The notes under the pieces are model-generated. The model was given only the letters and a program-made list of their open reading frames with translations. It ran no database searches and was not told the origin of the DNA. The position numbers were made by a program, and so were the translations under genes. Below, piece after piece: positions 1-9,352 of a stretch of DNA of 40,934 nucleotides (within the stretch, counting starts at the first letter, position 1; each line of letters starts with the position of its first letter). Source of the DNA: Methylotenera sp. (lineage in GTDB: Bacteria > Pseudomonadota > Gammaproteobacteria > Burkholderiales > Methylophilaceae); assembly GCA_030682715.1 (NCBI GenBank), contig JAUXNQ010000052.1, forward strand, positions 1 through 40,934. Direction: 5' to 3'.

Positions 1-388
1 GCTCAAAACCCATGATTGGCCCCGTACTAAAATTGCGCATTCAACTTTACATGCAAAATGACCCTAAAGCCATTATAAATCATTCACTTGCGCTAATGGC
101 TTACATTAGAAATGATGGTCTAATGGAAAATGTAGGTTTAAAGCCGAGTATCTGGCGCGCCCTTAAGTGTTGCCATAAGCGCGTTTCGGCATCAGTCATG
201 TTGTAGCGTAACTTTCGGGATAAGTCTTTGGTGCGGGGCGGAATTCTGCTCATGGGTAAAATGTTTAACCCCCATCCTACCCGCAAGGGGCATGTCCGTT
301 CAAATGGCTACTAAAGTAGCTCCGTTGAACGCCATAACCTTCCGCCTACAAGGGGAAGGAATCGAAAAGGGTTGTTGATTAAAAGTAT
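1..388. other. Window edge without an assignable intact gene
   Basis: No complete gene is recognisable here. On the plus strand one frame reads to a TGA at 59-61 and ends LKTHDWPRTKIAHSTLHAK, which could be the C-terminus of a gene starting left of the window; another frame is open from 12 to 206. Neither is recognisable. The minus strand carries a DUF559 remnant (listed separately). Between 290 and 340 there are short inverted repeats (GTTCAA/TTGAAC around GCTAC/GTAGC), so this looks like an intergenic repeat-rich stretch. Confidence 0.4.
101..253 (-). pseudogene. Truncated DUF559 (endonuclease-like) gene, 5' fragment
   Basis: Starting at the ATG at 253 the minus strand encodes MSRIPPRTKDLSRKLRYN, then MTDAETRLWQHLRARQ and LGFK. 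This is the characteristic start of DUF559 proteins, small restriction-endonuclease-like proteins that normally continue with FRRQHPI and a conserved Glu-rich core over about 110-120 residues. After LGFK the family match stops abruptly and a TAA follows at 101, so only about the first third is present. Function is therefore presumed lost. The family assignment rests on the N-terminal signature only; what replaced the rest is not recognisable. Confidence 0.6.
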
Positions 389-1231
389 TTATTTCCCGCC
401 AACTAAACTTTTAACAGCCCCCACTAAATCACCAGGCATCACAACAATTTTGCTGTTGTCAGACGCTGACATTTTTTGAAGTGCTGTAATGTAGCGGTCA
501 CCTAATAAGAACATCGCTGATGCGTTATTTTCTTGTATGGCTTCTGTAATAAACTTAATTGATTCTGCAGATGCTTTTGCCGCCACCATTTGTGCTTCAG
601 CATCTTTACGAGCAGCTTCTAAACGCGCTTCAGCATTTAAAATGAGCGATTGTTTTGCGCCTTCGGCTTCGGTCACTACCGCAACTCTTTCACGCTCTGC
701 TGCTGCTTGGCGTTCCATTGCTTCCTGCATGTTAGGTGATGGTTTAATGTCTTGAATCTCAACCGACTTAACTGTTAAACCCCAGTCTAGCGCCTCGTCT
801 GCAATGGCGATTTTGAGCTCAGATTTAATGCGGTCACGTGAGGTAAGCGCTTGGTTTAAATCCATGCCGCCAATGATAGAACGTAAACTGGTTTGCACCA
901 TGTTGCGCATAGCCTCACGGAAGTTTTCAATACCGTATACCGCGCGTTCGATTTTTGTTACTTTAATAAATGCAATAGCGTTGGCCAAGATAACAGCGTT
1001 ATCACGTGTAATGACCTCTTGCTCTGGCACATCTAAGATAATGTCTTTGGTGGTCACTTTATAACTCACTCTGGTAAACACTGGGTTGATAACATGGAGT
1101 CCAGGATTAAGTACGCCAGCAAATTTACCTAAACGCTCAACCACCCATTCTTCACCTTGCGGCACAATGCGTACACCTTTAATGATGGCAACAATTACTA
1201 AAAATATGAGTACTAAACTAAGTTCTGTCAT
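389..1231 (-). CDS. qmcA: SPFH/band 7 membrane protein, QmcA-like paraslipin
   Basis: This 280-residue protein has one N-terminal membrane segment (about residues 4-20, LVLIFLVIVAIIKGV) followed by a band 7/SPFH domain (about 22-185) with the typical VPQGEEWVVERLGKF and LNPGLHVINP motifs. A long Glu/Ala/Arg-rich coiled coil (about 175-240) follows, with the family signature EAMERQAAAERERVA. SPFH proteins form large membrane-anchored oligomers that organise lipid microdomains and often modulate membrane proteases. Length is close to E. coli QmcA (about 305). It lies 32 bp downstream of an NfeD-like gene on the same strand, the usual NfeD-stomatin pairing, so the two probably form an operon and act together. 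No terminator is evident in the 388 bp beyond it. Confidence 0.9.
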   Translation of the reverse strand: MTELSLVLIFLVIVAIIKGVRIVPQGEEWVVERLGKFAGVLNPGLHVINPVFTRVSYKVTTKDIILDVPEQEVITRDNAVILANAIAFIKVTKIERAVYGIENFREAMRNMVQTSLRSIIGGMDLNQALTSRDRIKSELKIAIADEALDWGLTVKSVEIQDIKPSPNMQEAMERQAAAERERVAVVTEAEGAKQSLILNAEARLEAARKDAEAQMVAAKASAESIKFITEAIQENNASAMFLLGDRYITALQKMSASDNSKIVVMPGDLVGAVKSLVGGK

Positions 1232-1263
1232 GTGAATATTCCTTAAGTGAAAGTTATAATGTG

Positions 1264-1713
1264 TTAACTGATTTTTGTGATGCGTAATGCATTGCCTTCA
1301 ACAGCGACGACTTTCGCCTGACTGTTGGTTTCAATGACCTCATCGGAAACCGCAGCCCATTCTCGGCTGCCCATTAGGCCTTGAGTGAAGCGGATTAAGC
1401 CATTTTGTGCAGGACTTGTTGTTTCTACTACTGTGCCAATACGTCCGATTTCTTCACCTTGTGATTGCCCAATGGGTGAGTTGGCGTCAGTCCTTTTGTA
1501 ATAACGACGCCATATTGTTAAAGAGCCGAGCGAGAGTATCGCGAAGATAATTAATTGAATTGCGTAAGGAGTGTTGGGGAAGAGCCAAGTTGCAATGGCT
1601 AAACAAATAGCAGCAATACCAAACCATAATACATACAAAGTACCAATGGCCAATATTTCTAGTGCGATTAAAATAGTACCCAGTATCGCCCAAATCCATG
1701 TTGCTTCTATCAT
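1264..1713 (-). CDS. NfeD-like membrane protein
   Basis: The 149-residue product has several N-terminal hydrophobic segments (about residues 5-75) and a C-terminal soluble part (about 85-149) that fits the NfeD OB-fold beta barrel, including a GRIGTVVETT and a V.AVEGNALRI-type strand pattern. Short NfeD proteins of this kind (YbbJ type, no protease domain) partner with band 7 proteins. It is the first gene of a two-gene minus-strand unit with the QmcA-like gene downstream. The partnership suggests a role in membrane quality control or microdomain organisation; the precise function is inferred from the family. Confidence 0.85.
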   Translation of the reverse strand: MIEATWIWAILGTILIALEILAIGTLYVLWFGIAAICLAIATWLFPNTPYAIQLIIFAILSLGSLTIWRRYYKRTDANSPIGQSQGEEIGRIGTVVETTSPAQNGLIRFTQGLMGSREWAAVSDEVIETNSQAKVVAVEGNALRITKIS

Positions 1714-1871
1714 TTGATATCCTGGTAAAAAAGTCTATAGATTTCTAATAGTAAATGCCTGTGATTATTATTGCATGATATTTCAATATTTTTTAATATA
1801 AAATTTCGCACAAAAGGTGTACTCTTTTGGGTGGTATCTACATCCTCCTTAATTTTGTAGGAAATGCATCA

Positions 1872-3095
1872 ATGGGCTCCGCACACAAACTCAATATCCC
1901 TAGCGATCGAGCAGAACGGTTACATTATATTAGGCGTATATTTTCTGCGGCGAAAGGTCCAGATCTGGCCATGGAGTGGGCAGGAGGTAGGTCGAGCGGG
2001 TTAAGGAAGCTGAATGCAATTGATGCTATACAGTATGGCCGTAATCGTAACTTTATCAACGGCGCAGTCACCCACTTATCACCTTATTTACGCCATGGTT
2101 GTCTCACACTTAATGAAGCATTTTCTTTCGTCAAAAAGCAGTCTGGTTTACAAGGCGAAAAGTTATTGATGGAATTAGCTTGGCGCGATTTTTGGCGACA
2201 AGTTTGGGCTTGTGAAGGCAATGCAATCTTTAGCGAAATGGAGTCACCTAAAGTAGATATTCAGTATCAGCCACTTACTGATGCCGTAAAGCAAGCAAAC
2301 ACAGGCTTGCCCTGCATGGATGGCTTTGTGAAAGAGTTGCTTGATACAGGCTATCTACATAACCATGCCCGCATGTGGTTTGCCAGTTATGTTGTACATC
2401 ATCTAAAAATGGATTGGCGAGAAGCAGCAGATTGGTTTGAAGCACATTTGTTGGATGGTGATTTTGCAAGTAACCATTTGTCTTGGCAATGGATTGCTTC
2501 GACATTTAGTTCTAAACCTTATTACTTCAACAAAGAAAACTTCGAGCGCTATACAGGTGGAAAGTACTGTGCGACATGTTCCGCACAATGCCCGTTTGAC
2601 GATAGCTACGAGGCGCTAAATGCACGTCTATTTACGCCATCTATCGCTACAGATCCAAAGCAGTATGCGATTAAATCATTGCCGATGAAAGCTACACATC
2701 GTTTTCAAGCAATTGCTATTTTTGTCCATGATGAAATGTTATCTGCGCATAATGCGTTGATGGATAAACCATATCCCAAGATATTTGTGTTTGACCCTGT
2801 GCTCTATGGGCACTGGTCACTTAATCGTTTGCAGTTTGTGGCAGATTGTCTAAATGAGATGATGAATGTTGAGGTGTGGGTGGGTGACACACATGAGGTG
2901 CTGATGCAAAAAGGCGTAGGGCAAGTGGTCACGCAAGATACGCCGAATTTAAGAATCAAAGAAATCATAGCACCGTTTGCACCAAGGTGGGAGCCAGTAA
3001 GAAAATTGGCTAATGTGGCCGTGAGTGAGCGACGGCTAAAACGTTTTTCTCGATATTGGGAAAAAGTTGGCCCATTATTAATGGCTGATATTTAA
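1872..3095 (+). CDS. Photolyase/cryptochrome-like FAD protein with swapped domain order
   Basis: 407 residues from the ATG at 1872, preferred over the in-frame TTG at 1827 because TAGGAA sits 8 bp upstream. The N-terminal two thirds match the photolyase/cryptochrome FAD-binding domain: THLSPYLRHGCL, ELAWRDFWRQVW, TGLPCMDGFVKEL, LHNHARMWFASYVVHH, DGDFASNHLSWQWIAST. A cysteine cluster follows (YCATCSAQCPF, CxxCx3C). The last about 130 residues resemble the Rossmann-like antenna domain that normally comes first: IAIFVHDEML, KIFVFDPVLYGHWS, RLQFVADCLNEM, VWVGDTHEVL. Standard photolyases have antenna then FAD domain (about 450-500 residues); here the order is reversed. The gene stands alone between divergent nfeD and the permease gene. 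Likely a flavin-dependent light-responsive repair or sensor protein; activity is unproven. Confidence 0.85.
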   Translation: MGSAHKLNIPSDRAERLHYIRRIFSAAKGPDLAMEWAGGRSSGLRKLNAIDAIQYGRNRNFINGAVTHLSPYLRHGCLTLNEAFSFVKKQSGLQGEKLLMELAWRDFWRQVWACEGNAIFSEMESPKVDIQYQPLTDAVKQANTGLPCMDGFVKELLDTGYLHNHARMWFASYVVHHLKMDWREAADWFEAHLLDGDFASNHLSWQWIASTFSSKPYYFNKENFERYTGGKYCATCSAQCPFDDSYEALNARLFTPSIATDPKQYAIKSLPMKATHRFQAIAIFVHDEMLSAHNALMDKPYPKIFVFDPVLYGHWSLNRLQFVADCLNEMMNVEVWVGDTHEVLMQKGVGQVVTQDTPNLRIKEIIAPFAPRWEPVRKLANVAVSERRLKRFSRYWEKVGPLLMADI

Positions 3096-3280
3096 TATCC
3101 AAACAGTCAGTGATACTATCTTTCATCATGTAGGCCATATGAATAACAATAAGTGGATACGATGTTAACGTGGATGATAGTTAGGGTAGTGGTGTTGTAT
3201 TTTGTGATTACGTATAACAGTTTAGTATATTGTTTGAACGTGCATATTGCCAATATGCCTGATATTTTTTGAGTACAAAT

Positions 3281-4336
3281 ATGATTAACACCAACCAAAT
3301 CGCACGTATCACCTTGATATCACTACTGATTGTAGGGTGCGTTTTCGTGCTTTTTCCGTTCATGCCAGCGATGCTGTTTGCTGCTGTGATTTGTGTGTTC
3401 ACTTGGCCGTTATATCAACGTATATGGCGTTTATTAGGTAAGCGAGATATGCTTGCGGCCATCACAATGACGCTTTTGCTACTGTTTGCGCTGATTTTAC
3501 CCATGGCTTACTTGGCAGTAAATTTGGCTAACTCTGCCACTGTACTGCTTGATGAAGCACAGACTACTTTCCAAAGTTTGCAGCCTACTGCACCAACTTG
3601 GCTAATAAGTCTACCCATGATTGGTGAACCGTTAGCTGAATCTTGGCAGCGTGCTCTTGTTAGCCATGAAGAACTCATGCGCTTGCTAAACCAGTACTCT
3701 GAACCAATTCGAGCATTTCTGTTACAGACCGTACAATTAGTGATGGGTGGGTTCTTGCAGTTGGTACTAGTCGTCTTTGTTGCCTTCTTCTTTTATAGAG
3801 ATGGCACGCGCCTAGCAGGTGTTATTACCGCGATAGTCCGTAGATTGGGCGGTGAACTGGGGCAGGAAATGCTAACCTTGGCTTCTAGTACAGTAAAAGG
3901 CGTTATGTTAGGCGTATTTGGTACTGCGTTAGCACAAGCGAGTGTCGCATTGTTCGGGTTCTGGTTAGCGGGTGCACCTATGCCATTGTTGTTGGCGTTA
4001 GCTACTTTTTTCTTATCGATGGTTCCAGTCGGACCGCCGTTAGTATGGGGTGGTGCTTCATTATGGCTGTTTAATCATGGAGAGCAGGGCTGGGCAATCT
4101 TTTTACTTATTTACGGTTTGCTTGTGATCAGTACGGTAGATAATATTATTAAGCCAATCTTAATTAGCCATACATCCCATTTGCCGCTATTGCTTGTTGT
4201 ATTAGGCGTATTGGGCGGTGTGTTGATGTTTGGGTTTATTGGTATTTTTTTAGGGCCAACATTGTTAGCGGTTGGTTTAACACTCGTTTCACATTGGGTG
4301 GTTTTGCAAAACAAGAGAGCAGATGAAGTTGTATGA
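3281..4336 (+). CDS. AI-2E/PerM (UPF0118) family transporter
   Basis: 351 residues from ATG 3281; an upstream in-frame TTG at 3269 would add four residues but is less likely. The protein is almost entirely hydrophobic, with about seven or eight membrane segments: a cluster at residues 8-90, a soluble region about 95-150, then [15 protein letters not shown] and further helices to the end, including the [13 protein letters not shown] and [14 protein letters not shown] motifs typical of the AI-2E family exporter domain. Members move autoinducer-2, Na+/H+ or other small solutes; the substrate cannot be read from sequence. Its stop overlaps the ruvB start (ATGA), so translation of the two is probably coupled. 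Confidence 0.85.
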   Translation: MINTNQIARITLISLLIVGCVFVLFPFMPAMLFAAVICVFTWPLYQRIWRLLGKRDMLAAITMTLLLLFALILPMAYLAVNLANSATVLLDEAQTTFQSLQPTAPTWLISLPMIGEPLAESWQRALVSHEELMRLLNQYSEPIRAFLLQTVQLVMGGFLQLVLVVFVAFFFYRDGTRLAGVITAIVRRLGGELGQEMLTLASSTVKGVMLGVFGTALAQASVALFGFWLAGAPMPLLLALATFFLSMVPVGPPLVWGGASLWLFNHGEQGWAIFLLIYGLLVISTVDNIIKPILISHTSHLPLLLVVLGVLGGVLMFGFIGIFLGPTLLAVGLTLVSHWVVLQNKRADEVV

Positions 4337-5370
4337 TAGAAACTGATCGTTTAATCGCCCCAGATGTTGTCAATCCGCAGGAGGAGGCGCTAGAGCGTGC
4401 ACTCCGCCCCAAAGTGCTGGATGAATATATCGGGCAAGAAAAAGCGCGTGCGCAACTAGAAATATTTATTAACGCAGCACGTGGACGTAGCGAAGCGCTG
4501 GATCATGTATTGCTGTTTGGCCCACCAGGATTAGGTAAAACAACCCTAGCGCATATTATTGCCAAAGAAATGGGCGTCAATATGCGCCAAACTTCTGGCC
4601 CTGTGCTTGAGCGTGCGGGTGACTTAGCGGCGCTACTTACCAACTTAGAGCCAAACGATGTACTGTTTATTGATGAAATACACAGGCTCTCACCCGTGGT
4701 TGAAGAAATTTTATATCCAGCAATGGAAGACTACCGCCTTGATATCATGATTGGCGAAGGCCCCGCTGCACGTAGTGTTAGGTTAGATCTACCTCCATTT
4801 ACCTTAGTTGGGGCAACCACACGCGCTGGCATGCTCACCAATCCGTTGCGTGACCGTTTTGGCATAGTGTCGAGATTAGAGTTTTATACCTCTGAAGAAC
4901 TAGGCCGCATTGTGCAGCGCTCCGCAGGCTTGCTTGATGTCGAAATGGTAGACACTGGGGCGTTTGAAATTGCTAAACGCTCACGAGGCACACCACGTAT
5001 CGCTAATCGCTTATTGCGCCGTGTGCGCGACTACGCCCAAGTAAAAGCGGATGGTAAAGTCAGCGCCAGTATTGCCGATGCCGCACTTAAAATGCTGGAT
5101 GTCGATAAACTTGGCTTTGATGTCATGGATAGAAAGTTACTGCTGGCAGTGCTGGAGAAATTTGGTGGTGGGCCTGTTGGGCTAGATAACTTAGCAGCAG
5201 CCATAGGTGAAGAGCGCGATACGATTGAAGACGTGCTAGAGCCTTATTTGATTCAGCAAGGCTTCTTAATGCGCACACCGCGTGGTCGGGTGGCAACCAG
5301 TCAGTCGTATCAACACTTTGGATTAGCTGTGCCAGGTGCTTTGGCAGGTGGTGAGCTTTGGCAGGAGTAA
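4333..5370 (+). CDS. ruvB: Holliday junction branch migration helicase RuvB
   Basis: 345 residues, full family length. RuvB is the AAA+ hexameric motor that drives branch migration of Holliday junctions with RuvA. Seen in order: Walker [10 protein letters not shown] at about residues 62-70, Walker [10 protein letters not shown], sensor 1 GATTRAG, an arginine-finger region LRDRFG, and the C-terminal winged helix with [17 protein letters not shown] and FLMRTPRGR. Its ATG overlaps the permease stop by 4 bp. Neither ruvA nor ruvC is next to it, so the ruvABC cluster is split in this genome; the ybgC gene starts 2 bp downstream. Confidence 0.98.
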   Translation: MIETDRLIAPDVVNPQEEALERALRPKVLDEYIGQEKARAQLEIFINAARGRSEALDHVLLFGPPGLGKTTLAHIIAKEMGVNMRQTSGPVLERAGDLAALLTNLEPNDVLFIDEIHRLSPVVEEILYPAMEDYRLDIMIGEGPAARSVRLDLPPFTLVGATTRAGMLTNPLRDRFGIVSRLEFYTSEELGRIVQRSAGLLDVEMVDTGAFEIAKRSRGTPRIANRLLRRVRDYAQVKADGKVSASIADAALKMLDVDKLGFDVMDRKLLLAVLEKFGGGPVGLDNLAAAIGEERDTIEDVLEPYLIQQGFLMRTPRGRVATSQSYQHFGLAVPGALAGGELWQE

Positions 5371-5372
5371 GC

Positions 5373-5789
5373 ATGTCTTTTGCAAAGTTTAGTTGGCCTG
5401 TGCGTGTGTATTATGAAGACACTGATACTGGCGGTGTTGTCTATCATTCCAATTATTTAAACTTCATGGAGCGCGCCCGAACCGAGTGGTTGCGTGCATT
5501 GGGGTTTGAGCAAACTGAATTAAAAGACGGTCACGGCATCATTATTGTGGTGCACAGTCTATCAATCACCTTTAAAAAGCCAGCCTATTTTAATGACATG
5601 CTTGAAATTCACTGCGATATCGTTAAAATCGGCCACGGCAGTATTGAGTTGGCACAAACCATCACGCGTGAAGGCGTATTGTTGATTAACGCACATGTTA
5701 AAGCGGCTTTTGTAAATGCCTCAAGCTTTAAGCCTTTAGGGATTCCAGCAAACATAAAACAAGCGATGCTAGAAAAAGTTAAGATTTGA
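5373..5789 (+). CDS. ybgC: Acyl-CoA thioesterase YbgC (Tol-Pal associated)
   Basis: 138 residues from ATG 5373, chosen because a GCAGGAG ribosome-binding site lies just upstream inside the end of ruvB. It is a single hot-dog fold domain with the 4HBT signature VYYEDTDTGGVVYHSNY, holding the catalytic Asp, and NFMERARTEWL. YbgC hydrolyses short-chain or phospholipid-linked acyl-CoA thioesters and is classically the first gene of tol-pal clusters. Here it is 146 bp upstream of tolQ. It may be transcribed with ruvB, since the gene spacing there is only 2 bp. Confidence 0.93.
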   Translation: MSFAKFSWPVRVYYEDTDTGGVVYHSNYLNFMERARTEWLRALGFEQTELKDGHGIIIVVHSLSITFKKPAYFNDMLEIHCDIVKIGHGSIELAQTITREGVLLINAHVKAAFVNASSFKPLGIPANIKQAMLEKVKI

Positions 5790-5935
5790 AAAAATTGAGG
5801 CTTGAAAAAACTGATGTTTGATAAAGTTTAGCCATATTCAGTTTGAAATTATTTTGACTATATTAAGTCATCAGTAATGTAGTTAATCTTTGCAGTACGT
5901 CATAAAAAAGCAGTAGACAAAAAAGTGGAGAAGTT

Positions 5936-6610
5936 ATGAACGCAAGTAGTGATATGTCCTTTTTTAGCCTGATCGCAGGCGCAAGCTTGCCAGTACAGCT
6001 GGTGATGCTTATTTTAGTCATCACTTCGTTGTTCTCATGGTGGTATATTTTTATTAAAGTCGCCACGATTAAGCGCGCCGAGCGTGATGCGGAAGATTTT
6101 GAAGATACTTTTTGGAGTGGTGGCGACCTTAATAAGCTGTATGACGTGATTACTGCCAATCGTCGTAAGCCACAAGGCATGGCGAGTATTTTTGAAGCAG
6201 GTTTTAAAGAATATGCACGACATAAGCAGCAAACCCGTATGGACGTATCTGATGTGATGGAAGGCTCACGCCGTGCGATGCGTGCGGCTTTTAACCGAGA
6301 GATGGATGAGCTTGATGCACATTTGCCATTTTTAGCATCCGTTGGCTCAGTCAGCCCATATATTGGCTTGTTCGGCACGGTGTGGGGCATTATGAATGCA
6401 TTTAGAGGTTTGTCTAACGTAGCGCAAGCAACACTCACCCAAGTAGCGCCAGGGATTGCCGAAGCTTTGGTAGCAACCGCCATTGGCTTATTTGCAGCGA
6501 TTCCAGCAGTGATTGCTTACAACCGATTTGCAAGTTCAGTAGATAGGCTCTCAGTGCGCTATGAAAGCTTCATGGAAGAGTTTACCAACATCCTGCAACG
6601 TAAGTCTTAA
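5936..6610 (+). CDS. tolQ: Tol-Pal system inner-membrane protein TolQ
   Basis: 224 residues, normal length. TolQ forms the pentameric proton-channel core with TolR that energises TolA for outer-membrane constriction at division. Visible are an N-terminal membrane helix (about 17-40, LPVQLVMLILVITSLFSWWYIF), a cytoplasmic loop (about 45-130), and two further helices that carry LPFLASVGSVSPYIGLFGTVWG and GIAEALVATAIGLFAAIPAV, the MotA/TolQ/ExbB signature. The ATG at 5936 is preceded by GTGGAG. It starts the tolQRAB-pal-cpoB series. Confidence 0.97.
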   Translation: MNASSDMSFFSLIAGASLPVQLVMLILVITSLFSWWYIFIKVATIKRAERDAEDFEDTFWSGGDLNKLYDVITANRRKPQGMASIFEAGFKEYARHKQQTRMDVSDVMEGSRRAMRAAFNREMDELDAHLPFLASVGSVSPYIGLFGTVWGIMNAFRGLSNVAQATLTQVAPGIAEALVATAIGLFAAIPAVIAYNRFASSVDRLSVRYESFMEEFTNILQRKS

Positions 6611-6664
6611 CATGTTGATTCAATTGGTTATTACTTTGAAATCGTTTTCAGTAGAGGTTTCGCG

Positions 6665-7060
6665 ATGAGCAGAACTCGTAAACGGCGCATGATGAATCAA
6701 ATCAACGTGGTGCCTTACATCGACGTCACATTGGTTTTGTTGGTTATTTTTATGGTCACAGCCCCTATGACTAACCCAGGTGTGGTGGAACTGCCAGGTG
6801 CAGGTCAAGCACTCAATCAGCCAAAACTGCCGCCAGTCGTTGTCACGGTTAAGAAAGATGGCAGCATAGAGCTGGATAGCAAAACGATGCAACGTGATGA
6901 GATGTTGGCAGCGGTGCAAGTTACATTAACAAAGTCACCAGAACGTACCGTTGTGATTGCAGCGGATAAAAACGTTAAATACGAAGATGTAATCGGTGTG
7001 ATGGATCTGCTTAAAACCAATAGGATAGACAAAGTTGGCTTGTTGCTTAAGCCCGCCTAA
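6665..7060 (+). CDS. tolR: Tol-Pal system protein TolR
   Basis: 131 residues. TolR couples the proton-motive force through TolQ to TolA. It has a short cytoplasmic N-terminus with an NQINVVPYIDV motif, then the single membrane helix TLVLLVIFMVTAPM, whose entry carries the Asp of YIDV that is the conserved proton-carrying residue in ExbD/TolR. The periplasmic domain follows (about 45-131, ending VGLLLKPA). It begins 54 bp after tolQ with AGAGG upstream of the ATG. Slightly shorter than E. coli TolR (142), which is common in betaproteobacteria. Confidence 0.95.
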   Translation: MSRTRKRRMMNQINVVPYIDVTLVLLVIFMVTAPMTNPGVVELPGAGQALNQPKLPPVVVTVKKDGSIELDSKTMQRDEMLAAVQVTLTKSPERTVVIAADKNVKYEDVIGVMDLLKTNRIDKVGLLLKPA

Positions 7061-7083
7061 AGTGTTTAGTTAATTTAACCTCT

Positions 7084-7902
7084 ATGTTACGTCAGCGCGA
7101 AAATACAGATTCATTTAAAGCCGGTGTTTTATCCATCACTGTGCACGTTATATTGTTGGGAGCTTTGTTGATTTCGTTTAATTGGAAAACAACGCATCCC
7201 GTTAGTATTGCGGAGGTAGAGTTGTGGGACAGCTTGCCTGTCGCCAATGTGCCTAAACAGCCACCGCCAATGGTGATACCAAAACCTGTTGTAAAAGAAA
7301 TTCCAAAGCCAAAACCCAAGCCAGAGCATGTGATTGAGCCTAAGCCTGAACTGAAGCTACCACCAAAATCAGAGCCAGAAATCGCAATTAAACAAGAGGC
7401 GCCAAAAAAGCCGATTAAAAAAGATCCGCCTAAAGAGCTACCTAAAAAAATACAACAAGAAGACCAGTTGGCTAAATTGCAAAAACAACTGATGCAAGAT
7501 GCGTTAGAAAAACCTAACAAGCCGCCTGTAGATGATGTGTTAAAGAAGCTACAACAAGAAAGCCTAAGTGACGAAAAAGCATTGGGCGAGCAAAAGAGTA
7601 ATGCGGCAAAGGCTGGCGTAGTTGACGAATTTAAAGCAAAAATTCAAGCAAAAATTCGTAATAACGTAAATAATTCCTTATGCGGTGATGGCAATCCCGA
7701 ATTAAAGTTTGAAATTGCCTTGTTGCCTACAGGTGAATTAGGCTCCTCACCTAAACTTACTAAATCTAGCGGCAATGTCACATGTGATGAGGCGGTTGAG
7801 CGCGCTATTCGTGCTTCAGAGCCGCTACCTTTGCCTGAAGATAAAACATTATTCTCACAATTCAGGACATTGAAGCTAACCTTCAAACCTAATGACCACT
7901 AG
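7084..7902 (+). CDS. tolA: Tol-Pal system protein TolA
   Basis: 272 residues. TolA spans the periplasm and links the TolQR motor to TolB-Pal. There is one N-terminal membrane helix (about residues 14-35, AGVLSITVHVILLGALL), then a Pro/Lys/Glu-rich middle region (about 55-180) with many KPKP and PKEL-like repeats, and a C-terminal domain (about 185-272) with two cysteines (SLCGDGNPE and VTCDEAVERAI) as in TolA domain III. The middle domain is shorter and more proline-rich than the Ala-rich helix of E. coli TolA (421 residues). It lies 23 bp after tolR. Confidence 0.92.
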   Translation: MLRQRENTDSFKAGVLSITVHVILLGALLISFNWKTTHPVSIAEVELWDSLPVANVPKQPPPMVIPKPVVKEIPKPKPKPEHVIEPKPELKLPPKSEPEIAIKQEAPKKPIKKDPPKELPKKIQQEDQLAKLQKQLMQDALEKPNKPPVDDVLKKLQQESLSDEKALGEQKSNAAKAGVVDEFKAKIQAKIRNNVNNSLCGDGNPELKFEIALLPTGELGSSPKLTKSSGNVTCDEAVERAIRASEPLPLPEDKTLFSQFRTLKLTFKPNDH

Positions 7903-8003
7903 GTTTAAAGGTGGAAATGTAAGTAAGTGTAAATGCACTGGCATCTATTGCAGATTACAGTAAAATTTGATGATCTTTTAAGATATTACTGACCATACGA
8001 TAT

Positions 8004-9308
8004 ATGAAAAAATTGCTTAATTTATTTCAGGTAACACTGTTGTCTGCGATTGCAGTCATGGCATCGACAATCGTGACGCCTATTAGTCACGCCGCATTGG
8101 AAATAGAAATTAGCGGCGGCAATGCACAGCAACTGCCCATCGCAATAGTGCCCTTTAATCAAGACAACGTTAAAAATCAAGAAAATATCGCTAACATTAT
8201 TAGCGCAGATTTACGCCGCAGCGGTATGTTCAGAGTGTTAGAAACAGCGGGTGTAGTGAGTCAGCCTAGCAATATTTCCCAAGTTAAATATAGTGATTGG
8301 GCTGCTTTGCAGGCGCAGGCTATTGCTGTCGGCAAAATAGAAACCTTGCCAGGCAATCGCCTGAAGGTAAGTTTTCAATTGGGTGATGTGCTTAAGCAAA
8401 CTCAGTTAGCTGGCATGGATTACAACATCGCGCCAAATCAACTGCGTATGACAGCACATAAGATAGCGGATGTTATTTACCAGAAGCTCACTGGAGAGTC
8501 TGCAATTTTCGCAAGTCGTATTGCCTATATCAATAAATCCAAAGGTCGCTATGCATTGCAAGTGGCGGATGCGGATGGTGTTAATCCACAAACCGTTGTT
8601 TCTTCCAATGAGCCGATTATTTCGCCAGCATGGTCGCCAGATGGTAGCAAAATCGCCTACGTTTCATTTGAAAAGAAAAAGCCGATTATTTTTGTGCAAT
8701 CACTAATGACAGGTCAACGCATCACATTGGCAAGCTTCAAGGGTAATAATAGTGCACCAGCATGGTCGCCAGATGGCAGTAAGCTCGCGATTGTATTAAC
8801 GCATGCCGCAAACTCGCAGATTTATCTGATTAACGCTGATGGCAGTGGTTTGAAGCAACTGACTAAGAGTAGTGCAATTGACACGGAACCTATCTGGTCA
8901 CCAGATGCCAAGTGGATATACTTTAGTTCAGATCGAGGTGGTAGTCCTCAAATTTATAAAGTCTCATCCATTGGTGGTGATGCACAACGAGTCACGTTTG
9001 ATGGCCCTTACAATTTGAGTCCACGCTTCTCGCCAGATGGCAAGTCGCTAGCAATGATTCGAAATGATGGTGGAAAATTCCGCGTCGCCTTGCAGAATCT
9101 AGCGACAGGACAGGTGCAAATAGTTAGCGAAGGCTCACAAGATGAGTCCCCAAGTTTCGCGCCCAATGGCCGTGTGATACTATATGCTACTAGAACAGCT
9201 GGTCGTGGCTCCCTTGCAGCTGTGTCTGCAGACGGTCGCGTAAGGCAGCGTCTAAGCGAGTCAGGCGGCGATATTCGCGAACCAGCATGGGGTCCGCTAC
9301 TGAATTAA
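8004..9308 (+). CDS. tolB: Tol-Pal system periplasmic beta-propeller protein TolB
   Basis: 434 residues, family length. The N-terminus is a signal peptide (about 1-30, ending PISHA before ALEIEISGG). An N-terminal alpha/beta domain (about 32-160) with LPIAIVPF follows, then a six-bladed propeller of repeated PAWSPDGS-type units at about 210-430. TolB binds Pal and TolA in the periplasm. It is separated from tolA by 101 bp, in which no clear terminator is seen. Confidence 0.97.
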   Translation: MKKLLNLFQVTLLSAIAVMASTIVTPISHAALEIEISGGNAQQLPIAIVPFNQDNVKNQENIANIISADLRRSGMFRVLETAGVVSQPSNISQVKYSDWAALQAQAIAVGKIETLPGNRLKVSFQLGDVLKQTQLAGMDYNIAPNQLRMTAHKIADVIYQKLTGESAIFASRIAYINKSKGRYALQVADADGVNPQTVVSSNEPIISPAWSPDGSKIAYVSFEKKKPIIFVQSLMTGQRITLASFKGNNSAPAWSPDGSKLAIVLTHAANSQIYLINADGSGLKQLTKSSAIDTEPIWSPDAKWIYFSSDRGGSPQIYKVSSIGGDAQRVTFDGPYNLSPRFSPDGKSLAMIRNDGGKFRVALQNLATGQVQIVSEGSQDESPSFAPNGRVILYATRTAGRGSLAAVSADGRVRQRLSESGGDIREPAWGPLLN

Positions 9309-9352
9309 TGTGATGTAATATGGATGGTTTGTTTTTACTAAAGGAGAAAGTA

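Noticed and set aside
1827-1871. TTG start 45 bp upstream for the photolyase-like gene
   Set aside because: The ATG at 1872 has a proper ribosome-binding site, and the added residues (GGIYILLNFVGNAS) match nothing in the family.
5863-6483. 206-codon minus-strand frame antisense to tolQ
   Set aside because: tolQ is a clear full-length family match on the plus strand; the antisense frame has low-complexity Ser/Ala/Lys composition and no recognisable motif.
7092-7520. 142-codon Gly-rich minus-strand frame inside tolA
   Set aside because: Mirror of the Pro/Lys-rich tolA linker; codon pattern is an artefact of antisense reading.
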